62,449 bases of DNA from Prevotella sp. GTDB lineage: Bacteria; Bacteroidota; Bacteroidia; Bacteroidales; Bacteroidaceae. Shown one piece after another: positions 28,629-37,827 of the stretch. The notes beneath the pieces were generated by a model. The model had not been told where the DNA came from and did not search any database. It worked only from the letters and a program-made list of their open reading frames with translations. The stretch covers positions 1 through 62,449 of the forward strand of contig JAEEJK010000036.1 in NCBI GenBank assembly GCA_016281815.1, read 5' to 3'. Both the position numbers and the translations under genes were made by a program. The first letter of the stretch is position 1. Each line of letters opens with the position of its first letter.

Positions 28629-30368
28629 ATGCAATTTAAATGGAATTACGAACCACCTACACCAGACGAGAAGAAAGCAGCTGACGAGCTGGCGGGGAAG
28701 ATCAACATGAATCCTATCCTCGCATCGCTCCTCATCAGGCGTGGCATCACCACAGAGTCGGCGGCGAAGCGCTTTTTCCGACCACAACTCGCCGACCTGA
28801 TCAACCCCTTCCTCATGAAGGACATGGACGTCGCAGTCGACCGACTCAACGACGCCATGGGCCGCAAGGAGAGGATTTTGGTATATGGCGACTATGACGT
28901 CGACGGATGCACAGCAGTTGCCCTGGTGTACAAGTTTCTGCAGCAATTCTACTCCAACATTGACTACTATATCCCCGACCGCTACGACGAGGGATATGGC
29001 ATCAGCAAGAAAGGACTGGACTATGCAAAGGAAACTGGTGTGAAATTGGTGATTATCCTCGACTGCGGCATCAAGGCCATCGAGGAAATCGCTTATGCAA
29101 AAAGCATAGGCATTGATTTTATTATCTGCGACCATCACGTGCCCGATGACGTGATGCCCGATGCGGTGGCTGTGCTCAACCCCAAGCGGGAAGATGACAG
29201 TTATCCCTTCAAGCACCTCTGCGGCTGCGGAGTGGGGTTCAAGTTCATGCAGGCTTTTGCCAAGAACAATGACATCCCCTTCTCCCGGCTCATCCCTCTC
29301 CTCGATTTCTGTGCCGTGAGCATCGCCGCCGACATCGTGCCGGTGACCGACGAGAACCGTATCCTCGCCTACCACGGGCTCAAGCAACTCAACCAGAACC
29401 CCAGTATCGGTCTGAAAGCCATCATCGACATCTGCGGACTCAATGGCCGTGACCTGTCGATGAGCGACATCGTGTTCAAGATCGGACCGCGCATCAATGC
29501 CTCGGGGCGCATGGAGAACGGCAAGGAGAGCGTCGACCTGCTCATCGAGCGCGACTTCGCGACGGCTCTGCGCAAGGCACGCCACATCAACCTGTACAAT
29601 GAGCAGCGCAAGGACATCGACAAGCAAATGACAGAGGAGGCCAACCAAATCGTGGCCAAACTGGAGAGCCAGAAACACCAGTCGAGTATCGTCCTCTATG
29701 ATGAGAACTGGAAAAAAGGCGTCATCGGCATCGTGGCCTCCCGGCTTACGGAAATCTACTTCCGCCCCACGGTGGTGCTCACCCGCGACGAAGACCTCGC
29801 CACAGGGTCGGCACGCAGCGTGGCTGGGTTTGATGTCTATTCTGCCATCAAGCACTGCCGTGACCTGCTGCTCAACTTTGGTGGGCACACCTATGCCGCA
29901 GGCCTCACCCTGAGATGGAATGACATCAAGGCATTCAGAGAGCGTTTCCAAAAATATGTTGAGGAGCATATCCAGCCTGAGCAGACAGAGGCCATCCTCA
30001 ACATCGATGCTGTCATCGACTTCCGCGACATCTCATCAAAACGGCTGCACAACGACCTCCGCCGATTTGCGCCTTTCGGACCAGGCAACGAGAAACCGCT
30101 GTTCTGCACTGTCGGCGTCTATGATTTCGGCACCAGCAAGGTGGTGGGACGCGATCAGGAGCATATCAAACTCGAACTGGTCGACTCCAAGTCCAGCCAT
30201 GTGATGAACGGCATCGCGTTTGGCCAGAGCGCAGCAGCACGCTATATCAAATCGAAGCGCAGTTTCGACATCGTCTACACCATCGAGGAAAACATCTACA
30301 AGCATGGTGCCGTGCAACTGCAAATCGAGGACATCCGCCAGACAGAAGAGTTTGAGGGGGGAGTATAA
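28629..30368 (+). CDS. recJ: Single-stranded-DNA-specific 5'-3' exonuclease RecJ
   Basis: A DHH-superfamily nuclease of recombination and mismatch repair. Motif I is YGDYDVDGCTA (residues ~87-96). The DHH motif is in FIICDHHVPDD. DHHA1-domain text follows (GRMENGKESVDLLI, then FGGHTYAAGLTL), with the C-terminal OB-like region after it. Length (579 aa) is typical for Bacteroidota. A TATCTTTA string at 28562-28569 is near-consensus for a -7 element. The recQ gene follows on the same strand; the two proteins cooperate in RecF-pathway end resection in other bacteria. Confidence 0.97.
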   Translation: MQFKWNYEPPTPDEKKAADELAGKINMNPILASLLIRRGITTESAAKRFFRPQLADLINPFLMKDMDVAVDRLNDAMGRKERILVYGDYDVDGCTAVALVYKFLQQFYSNIDYYIPDRYDEGYGISKKGLDYAKETGVKLVIILDCGIKAIEEIAYAKSIGIDFIICDHHVPDDVMPDAVAVLNPKREDDSYPFKHLCGCGVGFKFMQAFAKNNDIPFSRLIPLLDFCAVSIAADIVPVTDENRILAYHGLKQLNQNPSIGLKAIIDICGLNGRDLSMSDIVFKIGPRINASGRMENGKESVDLLIERDFATALRKARHINLYNEQRKDIDKQMTEEANQIVAKLESQKHQSSIVLYDENWKKGVIGIVASRLTEIYFRPTVVLTRDEDLATGSARSVAGFDVYSAIKHCRDLLLNFGGHTYAAGLTLRWNDIKAFRERFQKYVEEHIQPEQTEAILNIDAVIDFRDISSKRLHNDLRRFAPFGPGNEKPLFCTVGVYDFGTSKVVGRDQEHIKLELVDSKSSHVMNGIAFGQSAAARYIKSKRSFDIVYTIEENIYKHGAVQLQIEDIRQTEEFEGGV

Positions 30369-30370
30369 TA

Positions 30371-30430
30371 TCTAGAAAATCTAGAATATCTAGAATATCT
30401 AGAGTATCTAGATCATCTAGAAAATCTAGA
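30371..30430 (+). repeat. Seven TCTAGA palindromes in exact 9-bp register between recJ and recQ
   Basis: TCTAGA starts at 30371, 30380, 30389, 30398, 30407, 30416 and 30425. The three bases between sites vary (AAA, ATA, ATA, GTA, TCA, AAA), so selection or a copying mechanism has kept the hexamer but not the spacer. The array fills the gap from two bases after the recJ stop to two bases before the recQ ATG. Confidence 0.97.
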
Positions 30431-30432
30431 AG

Positions 30433-32346
30433 ATGGCAGACAGATACCAGCAGATACTACGGCAGTACTGGGGCTATGATGATTTCCGCGGCATTCAGCG
30501 TGAGATCATCGAAAGCATCGACAGCGGTCACGACACGCTGGGACTGATGCCCACAGGCGGCGGCAAGAGCATCACCTTTCAGGTGCCCGCGCTGCTGAAT
30601 GAAGGTGTATGCCTGGTGATCACCCCGCTGATCGCACTGATGAAAGACCAAGTGGCACACCTCCGTGCCAAAGGCATCCTCGCCTCTGCCATCTACTCGG
30701 GCATGACCCACAACGAAATCGTCACCACACTCGACAATGCTGTTTTCGGCGGCGTCAAAATCCTCTATGTCTCCCCCGAACGGCTTTCCTCACCTCTTTT
30801 CTTAATCAAACTCAGCCACATGCAGGTGAGTTTCGTCACCGTCGACGAGGCACACTGCATCAGTCAATGGGGCTATGACTTCAGGCCCTCCTATCTGCGT
30901 ATCGCGGAGATACGGCACATCAAGCCCGATGTGCATATCCTCGCACTCACCGCCACTGCCACGCCGCATGTGGTGGAGGATATCCAGGAGCAGTTGGGCT
31001 TTGCCCAGAAGAATGTGTTCCGCATGAGTTTTGAGCGCAAGAACCTGGCCTATGTGGTGAGGCAAGCCGCTGACAAACCACGTGAACTGGTTCATATCCT
31101 CAGCACGGTCAACGGTGCCGCCATCGTCTATGTACGAAGCCGGAAGGAATCCAAGGACATCGCCAAATGGCTGACCGACAACGGTATCAGCGCCACCTTC
31201 TATCACGCAGGCCTCGAACCCGCCGTGAAAGACCAGCGACAGACACAGTGGCAGCACGACGAGGTGCGGGTGATGGTGGCTACCAACGCTTTCGGCATGG
31301 GCATCGACAAGCCTGATGTCCGCGTAGTGGCACACACCGACTGCCCCGACTCCCCAGAGGCCTATTTTCAGGAAGCGGGGCGTGCGGGGCGCGACGGCAA
31401 GAAATCGTATGCCGTGCTGCTCTACAACTCATCCGACCGCCGCAAACTGCTCAAGCGCATCACCGACACATTTCCTGAGAAAGAATACATCCGTGAGGTC
31501 TACGACCACCTGGCCGACTTCTTCCAGATCGGAGTGGGAAGTGGTGAGGGCACTGTACATGAGTTTGACATCGAGCGGTTCTGCCACGCCTTCCGCCATT
31601 TTCCCATACATGTCGACGCCTCCCTCAGGATTCTCCAGCGGGCAGGTTATCTGGAATACGACACCGACCCCGACAACAGCGCTCGGCTGCGGTTCATGCT
31701 TGAGCGCGACCAACTCTACCTGTTGGACCGCACCACACCCGATGAGGAAAGTGTCATCTCTGCTCTGCTCCGTCTCTATGGCGGACTGTTCTCAGACTAC
31801 AGTTTCATCGACGAGAGTGCCATCGCCATGAAGGCTGGGCTAAGTACCAACAGAGTGTATGAGGTGCTCAAGGCATTGAGCCACAGGCGTATCATCCACT
31901 TCATCCCACGGCGGAAACTGCCTGTCATCTGCTACACGCAAAGGCGTGAGGATGGTCATCGCCTCCTCATCCCACACGAGGTGTATGAGGACCGCCGCCA
32001 AAGTTACGAGGAACGTATCGGGAGCATGATAGCCTATGCCACGGAAAATGAGATCTGCCGCAGCCGTCAGTTGCTCCGCTATTTCGGAGAGCAGACATCA
32101 TCCGACTGCGGACAATGCGATGTCTGCCGCGCCCACCGCAGTGAGACAAATGCCGACAGGGATGCCGACGCTTCCACCCGTGAGCGCATCCTCACCCTCT
32201 TGGCGGACGGAGGTCAGCACCATATCGCCGAACTCCACGGTCTTCAATTGCCAAAAGAACGACTTGATGCCGCCCTCGCCTATCTCATCGGCGAAGAGCA
32301 GGTAAGTGTCAAGGGAGGGTTTTTAAGATTGAAAATTGAAGATTGA
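30433..32346 (+). CDS. recQ: ATP-dependent DNA helicase RecQ
   Basis: A superfamily 2 helicase. Walker A is LMPTGGGKSITFQ (K45), the DEAH box is VTVDEAHCISQWGYDFRPSY (D138), and motif VI is QEAGRAGRDG. The RecQ zinc-binding and winged-helix region follows, with cysteines in CRSRQLL ... DCGQCDVC. There is no obvious HRDC domain, so it is a short form (637 aa). It is separated from recJ only by the TCTAGA array. The final residues LKIED and the stop codon are encoded inside a heptanucleotide repeat array. Confidence 0.96.
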   Translation: MADRYQQILRQYWGYDDFRGIQREIIESIDSGHDTLGLMPTGGGKSITFQVPALLNEGVCLVITPLIALMKDQVAHLRAKGILASAIYSGMTHNEIVTTLDNAVFGGVKILYVSPERLSSPLFLIKLSHMQVSFVTVDEAHCISQWGYDFRPSYLRIAEIRHIKPDVHILALTATATPHVVEDIQEQLGFAQKNVFRMSFERKNLAYVVRQAADKPRELVHILSTVNGAAIVYVRSRKESKDIAKWLTDNGISATFYHAGLEPAVKDQRQTQWQHDEVRVMVATNAFGMGIDKPDVRVVAHTDCPDSPEAYFQEAGRAGRDGKKSYAVLLYNSSDRRKLLKRITDTFPEKEYIREVYDHLADFFQIGVGSGEGTVHEFDIERFCHAFRHFPIHVDASLRILQRAGYLEYDTDPDNSARLRFMLERDQLYLLDRTTPDEESVISALLRLYGGLFSDYSFIDESAIAMKAGLSTNRVYEVLKALSHRRIIHFIPRRKLPVICYTQRREDGHRLLIPHEVYEDRRQSYEERIGSMIAYATENEICRSRQLLRYFGEQTSSDCGQCDVCRAHRSETNADRDADASTRERILTLLADGGQHHIAELHGLQLPKERLDAALAYLIGEEQVSVKGGFLRLKIED

Positions 32347-32422
32347 AGATTGAAAATTATAATCCTATCAAGAGAATTTTCAATCTTCAATTTTCAATTT
32401 TCAATTTTCAATCTTCAATCTT
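32325..32422. repeat. Two opposing heptanucleotide stop arrays between convergent genes
   Basis: On the plus strand TGA lies at 32330, 32337, 32344 (the recQ stop) and 32351. After a ~16-base centre, the complementary array gives minus-strand TGA at plus positions 32380, 32387, 32394, 32401, 32408 and 32415. Each array is in sense for the gene that ends into it: recQ on plus, the membrane-protein gene on minus. Together they can fold into a long hairpin, which may also act as a bidirectional terminator. Confidence 0.92.
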
Positions 32423-32425
32423 TCT

Positions 32426-33085
32426 TCATTCCATCACCAGTTCATCTATCTGGCGAAGGATCTCGGTGTTGGTGCGCTGCATGCGGAAGAAGATATACAG
32501 TCCGACGGGAAGTCCGATGAGCACTCCTACTATCGTTCCGACAAGGAAAGCCCACGCGCGCCCTTGCTCCATTTCGGAGGCTGCGGGGTCTGAGGCAATC
32601 TGATAGAGCATGAATCCCAGCCATAGCAGCCACACCAGCAACATGACTATTCCGAAAACGAGCACCTTGGTGCGCGACCGTTTCATCTCAGCGAGATGGC
32701 GCGCGGTCTCCACCATGTTGCCGCTGGCGAAATCATCCTTACGGATGCGGTTGGTCCAGAAATCCAGTCCGACATCGACAGCAAGCATCACTAAAGTGTA
32801 GAGCCACCACCACCAACTGAGCCCCATCTGATAGACCAATCCTCCCATGGTGACGGCGCAGAACGGGATGAAAGCCACCTCTATCCACAGCATCTTTCTG
32901 ATCCACGACATCTTTGACTTCATCGACTGGCGCATCAGTTGGTCGTTGACAATCTGCTGTTTGTCAAGCCGTTCCTTGAAGGTATTCAGTTCAGAGCGAA
33001 GTCGCTCCATTTCCATGATATTGTTTTCCATTGCCATTTCTTGCTTTTTCTTTTCTTGTTCCATTGAAACCGTTTTGCCTGCCAT
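32426..33085 (-). CDS. Coiled-coil membrane protein co-transcribed with an ECF sigma factor
   Basis: A 219-residue protein with a charged heptad-rich N-terminus (residues ~10-55) and four predicted transmembrane helices (about 65-87, 91-108, 140-163, 177-200). No family was recognised. It starts 5 bp after the ECF sigma factor gene, so it may be its membrane partner, possibly an anti-sigma factor of unusual type. It lacks a recognisable zinc-binding anti-sigma motif, so this role is inference from position only. Confidence 0.75.
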   Translation of the reverse strand: MAGKTVSMEQEKKKQEMAMENNIMEMERLRSELNTFKERLDKQQIVNDQLMRQSMKSKMSWIRKMLWIEVAFIPFCAVTMGGLVYQMGLSWWWWLYTLVMLAVDVGLDFWTNRIRKDDFASGNMVETARHLAEMKRSRTKVLVFGIVMLLVWLLWLGFMLYQIASDPAASEMEQGRAWAFLVGTIVGVLIGLPVGLYIFFRMQRTNTEILRQIDELVME

Positions 33086-33090
33086 GATGA

Positions 33091-33582
33091 CTATTCCTCA
33101 GAAGACATGTTTTTGAGTTGTTCCTTGATGCGGTAGAGTTTCACCGACACGTTCTTGGGTGTGATGCCCACGATGGCACCTATCTCCTCATAACTCATGT
33201 TCTCCAGCCAGAGGAGGACGATGGCACGGTCGAACTGCGGCAGGCGTGCGATACGCCGGCGGAGAATGTCCATCTGCTTGGAGTTGTGGTTGGTCTCCGT
33301 CTCCTCGTAGGGGTTGATGTCCATCGTCAGCGGCACGGTGTGCAGTTTCTTCCGCTTGCGGTCGAGCGACACGCACACATTGAGGGCCACACGGTAGATC
33401 CACGAGCGCATCTGGCTCCGCCCCTCAAAGGAGGGCAGACTCTTCCATAGGTTGATGAGCACCTCCTGAAAGAGATCAGCCACCTCATCCTGGTTGTTGG
33501 AGAACATGTAGCACACCGTGTAAATAGTGCTGCGGTGCTCTTTTACGATGTTCGAGAATTCCTTTTCTGTCAAACTCATCAC
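33091..33582 (-). CDS. ECF-family RNA polymerase sigma factor
   Basis: A 163-residue sigma-70 family protein with region 2 (TIYTVCYMFSNNQDEVADLF, then EVLINLWKSLPSFEGRSQMR) and region 4 (MSYEEIGAIVGITPKNVSVK). The normal ECF length and lack of regions 1 and 3 support the class. It is followed 5 bp later by a membrane protein. The signal and regulon are not visible. No clear autoregulatory promoter was found upstream. Confidence 0.95.
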   Translation of the reverse strand: MMSLTEKEFSNIVKEHRSTIYTVCYMFSNNQDEVADLFQEVLINLWKSLPSFEGRSQMRSWIYRVALNVCVSLDRKRKKLHTVPLTMDINPYEETETNHNSKQMDILRRRIARLPQFDRAIVLLWLENMSYEEIGAIVGITPKNVSVKLYRIKEQLKNMSSEE

Positions 33583-33700
33583 TTACAATTGAACAGTTCC
33601 TATTCATGTATCGCATACGCTCGATTCTGTCGGCCTGCGAAAGCGATTCTATTTATAAGTCGCAGGAAAGACTTGGAAAACTACAAGAAAAGCATAAAAA

Positions 33701-33722
33701 AACCTCTCCGGCGGGAGAGGTT
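33701..33722 (-). terminator. Intrinsic terminator after the FKBP gene
   Basis: On the minus strand ACCTCTCC, a short CGCC loop and GGAGAGGT are followed by at least six T residues, directly downstream of the FKBP stop codon. Confidence 0.9.
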
Positions 33723-33727
33723 TTATA

Positions 33728-34390
33728 TTATTCTTCCCAAAGCAAGCCTTCATTGCTTTGCCAGTCAGGCACTTTGACGCCGACACGGTAATACGCCGAT
33801 AGGGCGATGTCGAACACCAGCGTGCTGTAGCCTTGAATACCAGAGGTCCCTTGGGTACCATAGCCCAACTGGTAAGGAATGTAAACGAGCCATCTGTCGC
33901 CGATGTGCATGTGCTGCAAGGCGGTAGAGAAACCATCCACCACAGTGCTGACAGCAAATTTCATAGGTACCGACACACGCTCGTTGAACTCATCCGTGCC
34001 CCATGACTGGTCAAATATCATTCCCAATTCAGGGTCTTTGCTGTCAACATGCGTGGCGGAGGCGAGCAACTGGCCACGGTAGTGCACCCTTACAGTGTCC
34101 GTGAACAGCGGGCATCCGCTCCCTGTTCCCTCTCTGAGCACCTTCACCACGATATAGTCGGTGTAAGTGCCCTCTTTCTCCGGGTCACGGGCATAACTCT
34201 TGATGACCTTCCACTCCTTGCTGCCCGAGGCTATTGCCTGCTTGGCAGCAGTGTATTTTGCCGCGAAGAACGCCTCGTTCTTATTTATCCAGTCAGGGTA
34301 TTCCTCCACCTCGTCGTTGGTTTCGGAGCAAGCCGAGAGGCACATAACTGCCACGAGGGCCCATGTCAGCGTTTGGAAAACTCTCTTCAT
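33728..34390 (-). CDS. FKBP-type peptidyl-prolyl cis-trans isomerase lipoprotein
   Basis: The start at 34390 (MKRVFQTLTWALVAVMCLSAC) gives a signal peptide with lipobox LSAC. The C-terminal half is an FKBP domain (VRVHYRGQLL ... VVDGFSTALQHMHIGDRWLVYIP, in part, and LGYGTQGTSGIQGYSTLVFDIAL). It should assist folding of exported proteins in the periplasm. It lies 7 bp after glyS, so it is read from the same message. Confidence 0.93.
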   Translation of the reverse strand: MKRVFQTLTWALVAVMCLSACSETNDEVEEYPDWINKNEAFFAAKYTAAKQAIASGSKEWKVIKSYARDPEKEGTYTDYIVVKVLREGTGSGCPLFTDTVRVHYRGQLLASATHVDSKDPELGMIFDQSWGTDEFNERVSVPMKFAVSTVVDGFSTALQHMHIGDRWLVYIPYQLGYGTQGTSGIQGYSTLVFDIALSAYYRVGVKVPDWQSNEGLLWEE

Positions 34391-34397
34391 CCTTTTA

Positions 34398-35939
34398 TTA
34401 TTGCAGTTTCTTGAGCAGGCTGGCAATGCTTACCTTGTCCTCGATGATGCTGTTGAGTTGATCGATGCTCACGCGCTCCTGCTCCATCGTATCGCGGAAA
34501 CGGAGTGTGACGGTACCATCGGTGAGGGTGTCGTAGTCGACGGTGACACAATACGGGGTGCCAATGGCATCCTGACGGCGATAGCGCTTGCCGATGGTGT
34601 CCTTCTCGTCATACTGGCAGTTGAAATGGAAGCGCAGCGCGTTGATGATCTCGCGTGCCTTCTCTGGCAGTCCATCCTTGCGCACGAGCGGCAGCACGGC
34701 GAGTTTCACCGGTGCCAATGCAGCAGGCAGTTTGAGCACCACACGTGTCTCGCCGTTCTCCAACTTCTCCTCCTCGTAGGAGTGGCACATGACGGAGAGG
34801 AACATACGGTCGACACCGATGGAGGTCTCGATCACAAACGGGGTGTAACTCTCGTTGGTCTGCGGGTCGAAGTACTTGATGGAGCGTCCGCTGTATTTCT
34901 CATGCTGTGACAGGTCGAAGTTGGTGCGGCTGTGGATGCCCTCCACCTCCTTGAATCCGAACGGCATGTGGAACTCCACGTCTGTAGCGGCGTTGGCATA
35001 GTGGGCCAACTTGTCGTGGTCGTGGAAACGGTAGTTCTCGGCTCCGAATCCGAGTGCCTGGTGCCATGCCATGCGGGTCTGCTTCCATTTCTCAAACCAT
35101 TCCAGTTCGGTGCCAGGCTTGACGAAGAACTGCATCTCCATCTGCTCGAACTCCCTCATGCGGAAGATGAACTGACGGGCGACAATCTCGTTGCGGAAGG
35201 CCTTTCCAATCTGTGCGATGCCGAAAGGAATCTTCATGCGGCCCGTCTTCTGCACGTTGAGGTAATTGACAAAGATGCCCTGGGCGGTCTCCGGGCGCAG
35301 GTAGATCTTGTTGGCAGCATCCGACACGGAGCCCATCTCTGTGGAGAACATGAGGTTGAACTGGCGCACATCGGTCCAGTTTTTCGTACCGCTGATGGGA
35401 TCAGTGATACCCTCGTCGAGGATGATTTGCTTCAGTTCCTCCAAGTCTGGTCCCTGCATGGCTGCCTGATAGCGGGCATGCAACTCATCGCGCTTGCGGA
35501 CATTCTCCAGCACGCGGGGATTGGTCTCACGGAATTTCTCCTCGTCGAAAGCCTCTCCGAAACGTTTGCGTGCCTTGTCTACCTCTTTTTGAATTTTCTC
35601 GTCATATTTCGCCATCTGGTCCTCGATGAGCACATCAGCGCGGTAGCGCTTCTTCGAGTCACGGTTGTCGATGAGCGGATCGTTGAAAGCATCCACATGT
35701 CCGGAAGCCTTCCATATCGTGGGGTGCATGAAGATGGCGGAGTCGATGCCCACGATATTCTCGTGCAGAAGCACCATGCTCTTCCACCAATATTCCTTGA
35801 TGTTGTTTTTCAACTCCACGCCGTTCTGTCCATAGTCATACACTGCTGCCAGTCCGTCGTAGATATCACTGCTGGGGAAGACGAAGCCATATTCTTTACA
35901 GTGGCTTACGATCTTCTTGAATACATCTTCTTGTGCCAT
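34398..35939 (-). CDS. glyS: Glycyl-tRNA synthetase, single-chain alpha-2 type
   Basis: A class II synthetase that charges tRNA-Gly. The N-terminal catalytic core has MEGPDLEEL-like text, FNLMFSTEMG, RPETAQGIFVNYLNV (motif 2 region) and FRNEIVARQFIFRMREFEQME. Motif 3 is FVIETSIGVDRMF. The anticodon-binding domain follows (PVKLAVLPLVRKDGLPE). The 513-residue length is typical of the eukaryote-like bacterial form. It is transcribed with the FKBP gene from the promoter at 36003-36033. Confidence 0.97.
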   Translation of the reverse strand: MAQEDVFKKIVSHCKEYGFVFPSSDIYDGLAAVYDYGQNGVELKNNIKEYWWKSMVLLHENIVGIDSAIFMHPTIWKASGHVDAFNDPLIDNRDSKKRYRADVLIEDQMAKYDEKIQKEVDKARKRFGEAFDEEKFRETNPRVLENVRKRDELHARYQAAMQGPDLEELKQIILDEGITDPISGTKNWTDVRQFNLMFSTEMGSVSDAANKIYLRPETAQGIFVNYLNVQKTGRMKIPFGIAQIGKAFRNEIVARQFIFRMREFEQMEMQFFVKPGTELEWFEKWKQTRMAWHQALGFGAENYRFHDHDKLAHYANAATDVEFHMPFGFKEVEGIHSRTNFDLSQHEKYSGRSIKYFDPQTNESYTPFVIETSIGVDRMFLSVMCHSYEEEKLENGETRVVLKLPAALAPVKLAVLPLVRKDGLPEKAREIINALRFHFNCQYDEKDTIGKRYRRQDAIGTPYCVTVDYDTLTDGTVTLRFRDTMEQERVSIDQLNSIIEDKVSIASLLKKLQ

Positions 35940-36002
35940 TTTATGTTATTGTTGAATACTGTTTCCAAGTGCCAAATCTGTTGAAGACTTGATAATTGGG
36001 TG

Positions 36003-36033
36003 CAAATTTAGCAAGAAAATCCGAGCGCACCAA
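36003..36033 (-). promoter_or_regulatory. Promoter of glyS and the FKBP gene
   Basis: On the minus strand TTG (36031-36033), 20 bases and TAAATTTG (36003-36010) fit the Bacteroidota consensus, about 64 bp upstream of the glyS ATG. Confidence 0.7.
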
Positions 36034-36075
36034 GAATAATGAATGAAAGATTAGCAAAAATACAGCCGCATGTAT

Positions 36076-37179
36076 TTACAATATGACTTTTTTCCCGTTT
36101 TTGATATATATGCCATGTGATGGATTGACCACCCTCTGTCCGTTCAGCGAGAAATACACATCCTCATCATCCTGTCCGCTTATCTGCCGGATGGCTGTCG
36201 TGCCCGATGACAACGACAGCGTTACGCTGATATCGCTTTCACCGGCTTTGAGAAATGTGCGCAACTGACTCTCCGACAGGCCGTCAATCCTGCCCAAGCG
36301 AGTGTAACTCCACGAGTTGGAGCCATAGAACAGGCAGATGTTGCTGCTGTTGTAAAGGATGACGTCACCTGGCTGGGCCGTTGTCTGTTGGTCACTTGCT
36401 GGCAACGAGAAACCCAATGCGCCCCAAATCTCGAAACCGCCGCTGCTGTTGAGCCTCACAGTGACAGGGGCTTGCTGCAACTTCTCCACGAGAGCCCTTG
36501 TGGCAGCATTTTCCTCGAGAGTCACACTCTGTGTTTGTCCGTCGATTGTGATATACATTTTATCTGTTGTAGTTTGTACCTGAGAGAAATTCAGTGTCTT
36601 CAACCAGTTCTGAATCAGCGACGAGGCATTCCTGCGGTTGGAATTGTTGATCCACAGCGCATCGCCCATCCACGCTGCGTCAGGCACGAGCCGCTTGGCA
36701 TCGCTGACCACACCGCTGATGCCGCTGCTGGCACTCGACACAATCAGTCCGACGTTCTTTCCAGCCATCTGCGGAACGTAGTTAAAGAGGTAAGTTTGCA
36801 TAATAGCAGCCATCTGACTCCACCACAGCGGCGTGACGATGATGATGTTCTGATAGTTGCTGAGCGATGTCGTCACAGGGTCGATGGCAGGATAACTGCT
36901 GGCATCGTTGGGGTGGGCCTTGATGGCATTCAGCAACTGCGTGCCGAGCGCATAGTTGTTGGCCTCGTACCTCTGTCCCTTCTCAGCGGGCTGAATCTCC
37001 AGCACATCGGCCTGAATCTGGCTAGTCAGCGTTTTCACTATCTCACGGCAGTTGCCCGTGTAACTATAGTACACCACCAGTGTCTTGCCAACATAGTCGT
37101 GCACCTCTGCATTTATCTCATTGTCTGAGGAACAACTGCTGAACAGCAGTGCTGTTAAGAATAAAAAAATCTGTTTCAT
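36076..37179 (-). CDS. Lipoprotein with flavodoxin and cyclophilin-like domains
   Basis: The start at 37179 (MKQIFLFLTALLFSSCSSDN) gives a lipobox; an upstream GTG is less likely. Residues ~30-190 are a flavodoxin fold (LVVYYSYTGNCREIVKTL, then NIIIVTPLWWSQMAAIMQTY), with the FMN phosphate loop S-Y-T-G-N. Residues ~195-315 look like a cyclophilin-like domain (TIDGQTQSVTLEENAATRAL, then GDVILYNSSNICLFYGSNSW). The C-terminus (YFSLNGQRVVNPSHGIYIK) resembles surface-sorting tails. A redox role outside the cytoplasm is possible but unproven. A second flavodoxin-fold exported protein lies across the tRNA-Leu gene. Confidence 0.85.
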   Translation of the reverse strand: MKQIFLFLTALLFSSCSSDNEINAEVHDYVGKTLVVYYSYTGNCREIVKTLTSQIQADVLEIQPAEKGQRYEANNYALGTQLLNAIKAHPNDASSYPAIDPVTTSLSNYQNIIIVTPLWWSQMAAIMQTYLFNYVPQMAGKNVGLIVSSASSGISGVVSDAKRLVPDAAWMGDALWINNSNRRNASSLIQNWLKTLNFSQVQTTTDKMYITIDGQTQSVTLEENAATRALVEKLQQAPVTVRLNSSGGFEIWGALGFSLPASDQQTTAQPGDVILYNSSNICLFYGSNSWSYTRLGRIDGLSESQLRTFLKAGESDISVTLSLSSGTTAIRQISGQDDEDVYFSLNGQRVVNPSHGIYIKNGKKVIL

Positions 37180-37188
37180 CTTTATCAC

Positions 37189-37578
37189 CTTTTTATCTCC
37201 TTATTGTCTCAGTTGGTCAGTTCTTCCCCCATTTTACTCAATGCATCCTCGCCGAAATGCAACTTCGTGGGATGGTGGAATGCGAAATGGCCCAACATCA
37301 TTTTAGTTTTCAATCTCTGTTTGCAAAGGTAAGCACAATCATCAAATAGGGTATTATATAAAATCGCTGAAAAAATACCAATTTTACGGATAATATATAC
37401 TTTATATTAATTTTTGTAACCCATTTTTCATGATTTTAATATTTTTGGCGTAAGAATTTCGATTCCCCTGTGCTGCATCCGTTGGTCAGCACCATCCATT
37501 ACGATGTGAAAGGGATGATTTTTTCCAACGATTAACTATGAATTATGGACTATGAAAGTTATTAATTCCACAAAAATG
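37189..37578. other. Intergenic region between flavodoxin-like gene and tRNA-Leu
   Basis: About 390 bp without a gene. On the minus strand TACCTTTG (37324-37331) fits a -7 element for the lipoprotein gene, but no -33 match is at the right distance. Three ACTATGA/ATTATGG-type heptads lie near 37534-37556, a short version of the arrays seen elsewhere. Otherwise nothing recognisable. Confidence 0.5.
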
Positions 37579-37608
37579 TTGGGGAAATAAAAGTTTTTTG
37601 TAAATTTG
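37579..37608 (+). promoter_or_regulatory. Promoter of tRNA-Leu
   Basis: TTG (37579-37581), a 19-base spacer and TAAATTTG (37601-37608) match the Bacteroidota consensus, 21 bp before the tRNA. Confidence 0.75.
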
Positions 37609-37628
37609 CACCGCCTTAGAACAACGAT

Positions 37629-37710
37629 GCGCTTGTGGCGGAATTGGCAGACGCGCCAGACTTAGGATCTGGTGTCTTACGACGTGAAGGTTCGAGTCCT
37701 TTCAGGCGCA
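37629..37710 (+). tRNA. tRNA-Leu (anticodon UAG)
   Basis: An 82-nt type II tRNA with acceptor stem GCGCTTG/CAGGCGC (one G-U pair) and discriminator A. The D-arm region is TGGCGGAATTGGCAGACGC. The anticodon loop CTTAGGA lies between CCAGA and TCTGG. A variable arm follows and the T-arm is GGTTCGAGTCC. CCA is not encoded. The anticodon reads CUN leucine codons. Confidence 0.97.
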
Positions 37711-37827
37711 CTCTTATCTGTTGTCTTTTTGCTCGATATCTCTTGTTCGATATCCCCTATTCAGTATTTTATGTTCAGTATCTTGTTGTCAACAAGAAAT
37801 ATAAATTATCAACTATCACAATAACAC

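Noticed and set aside
30371..30430. CRISPR-like or phage attachment interpretation of the TCTAGA array
   Set aside because: Units are only 9 bp with no spacers of CRISPR size, no cas genes and no integrase.
34932..35984. Long plus-strand frame opposite glyS
   Set aside because: It is an antisense shadow of a conserved synthetase gene with no domain of its own.
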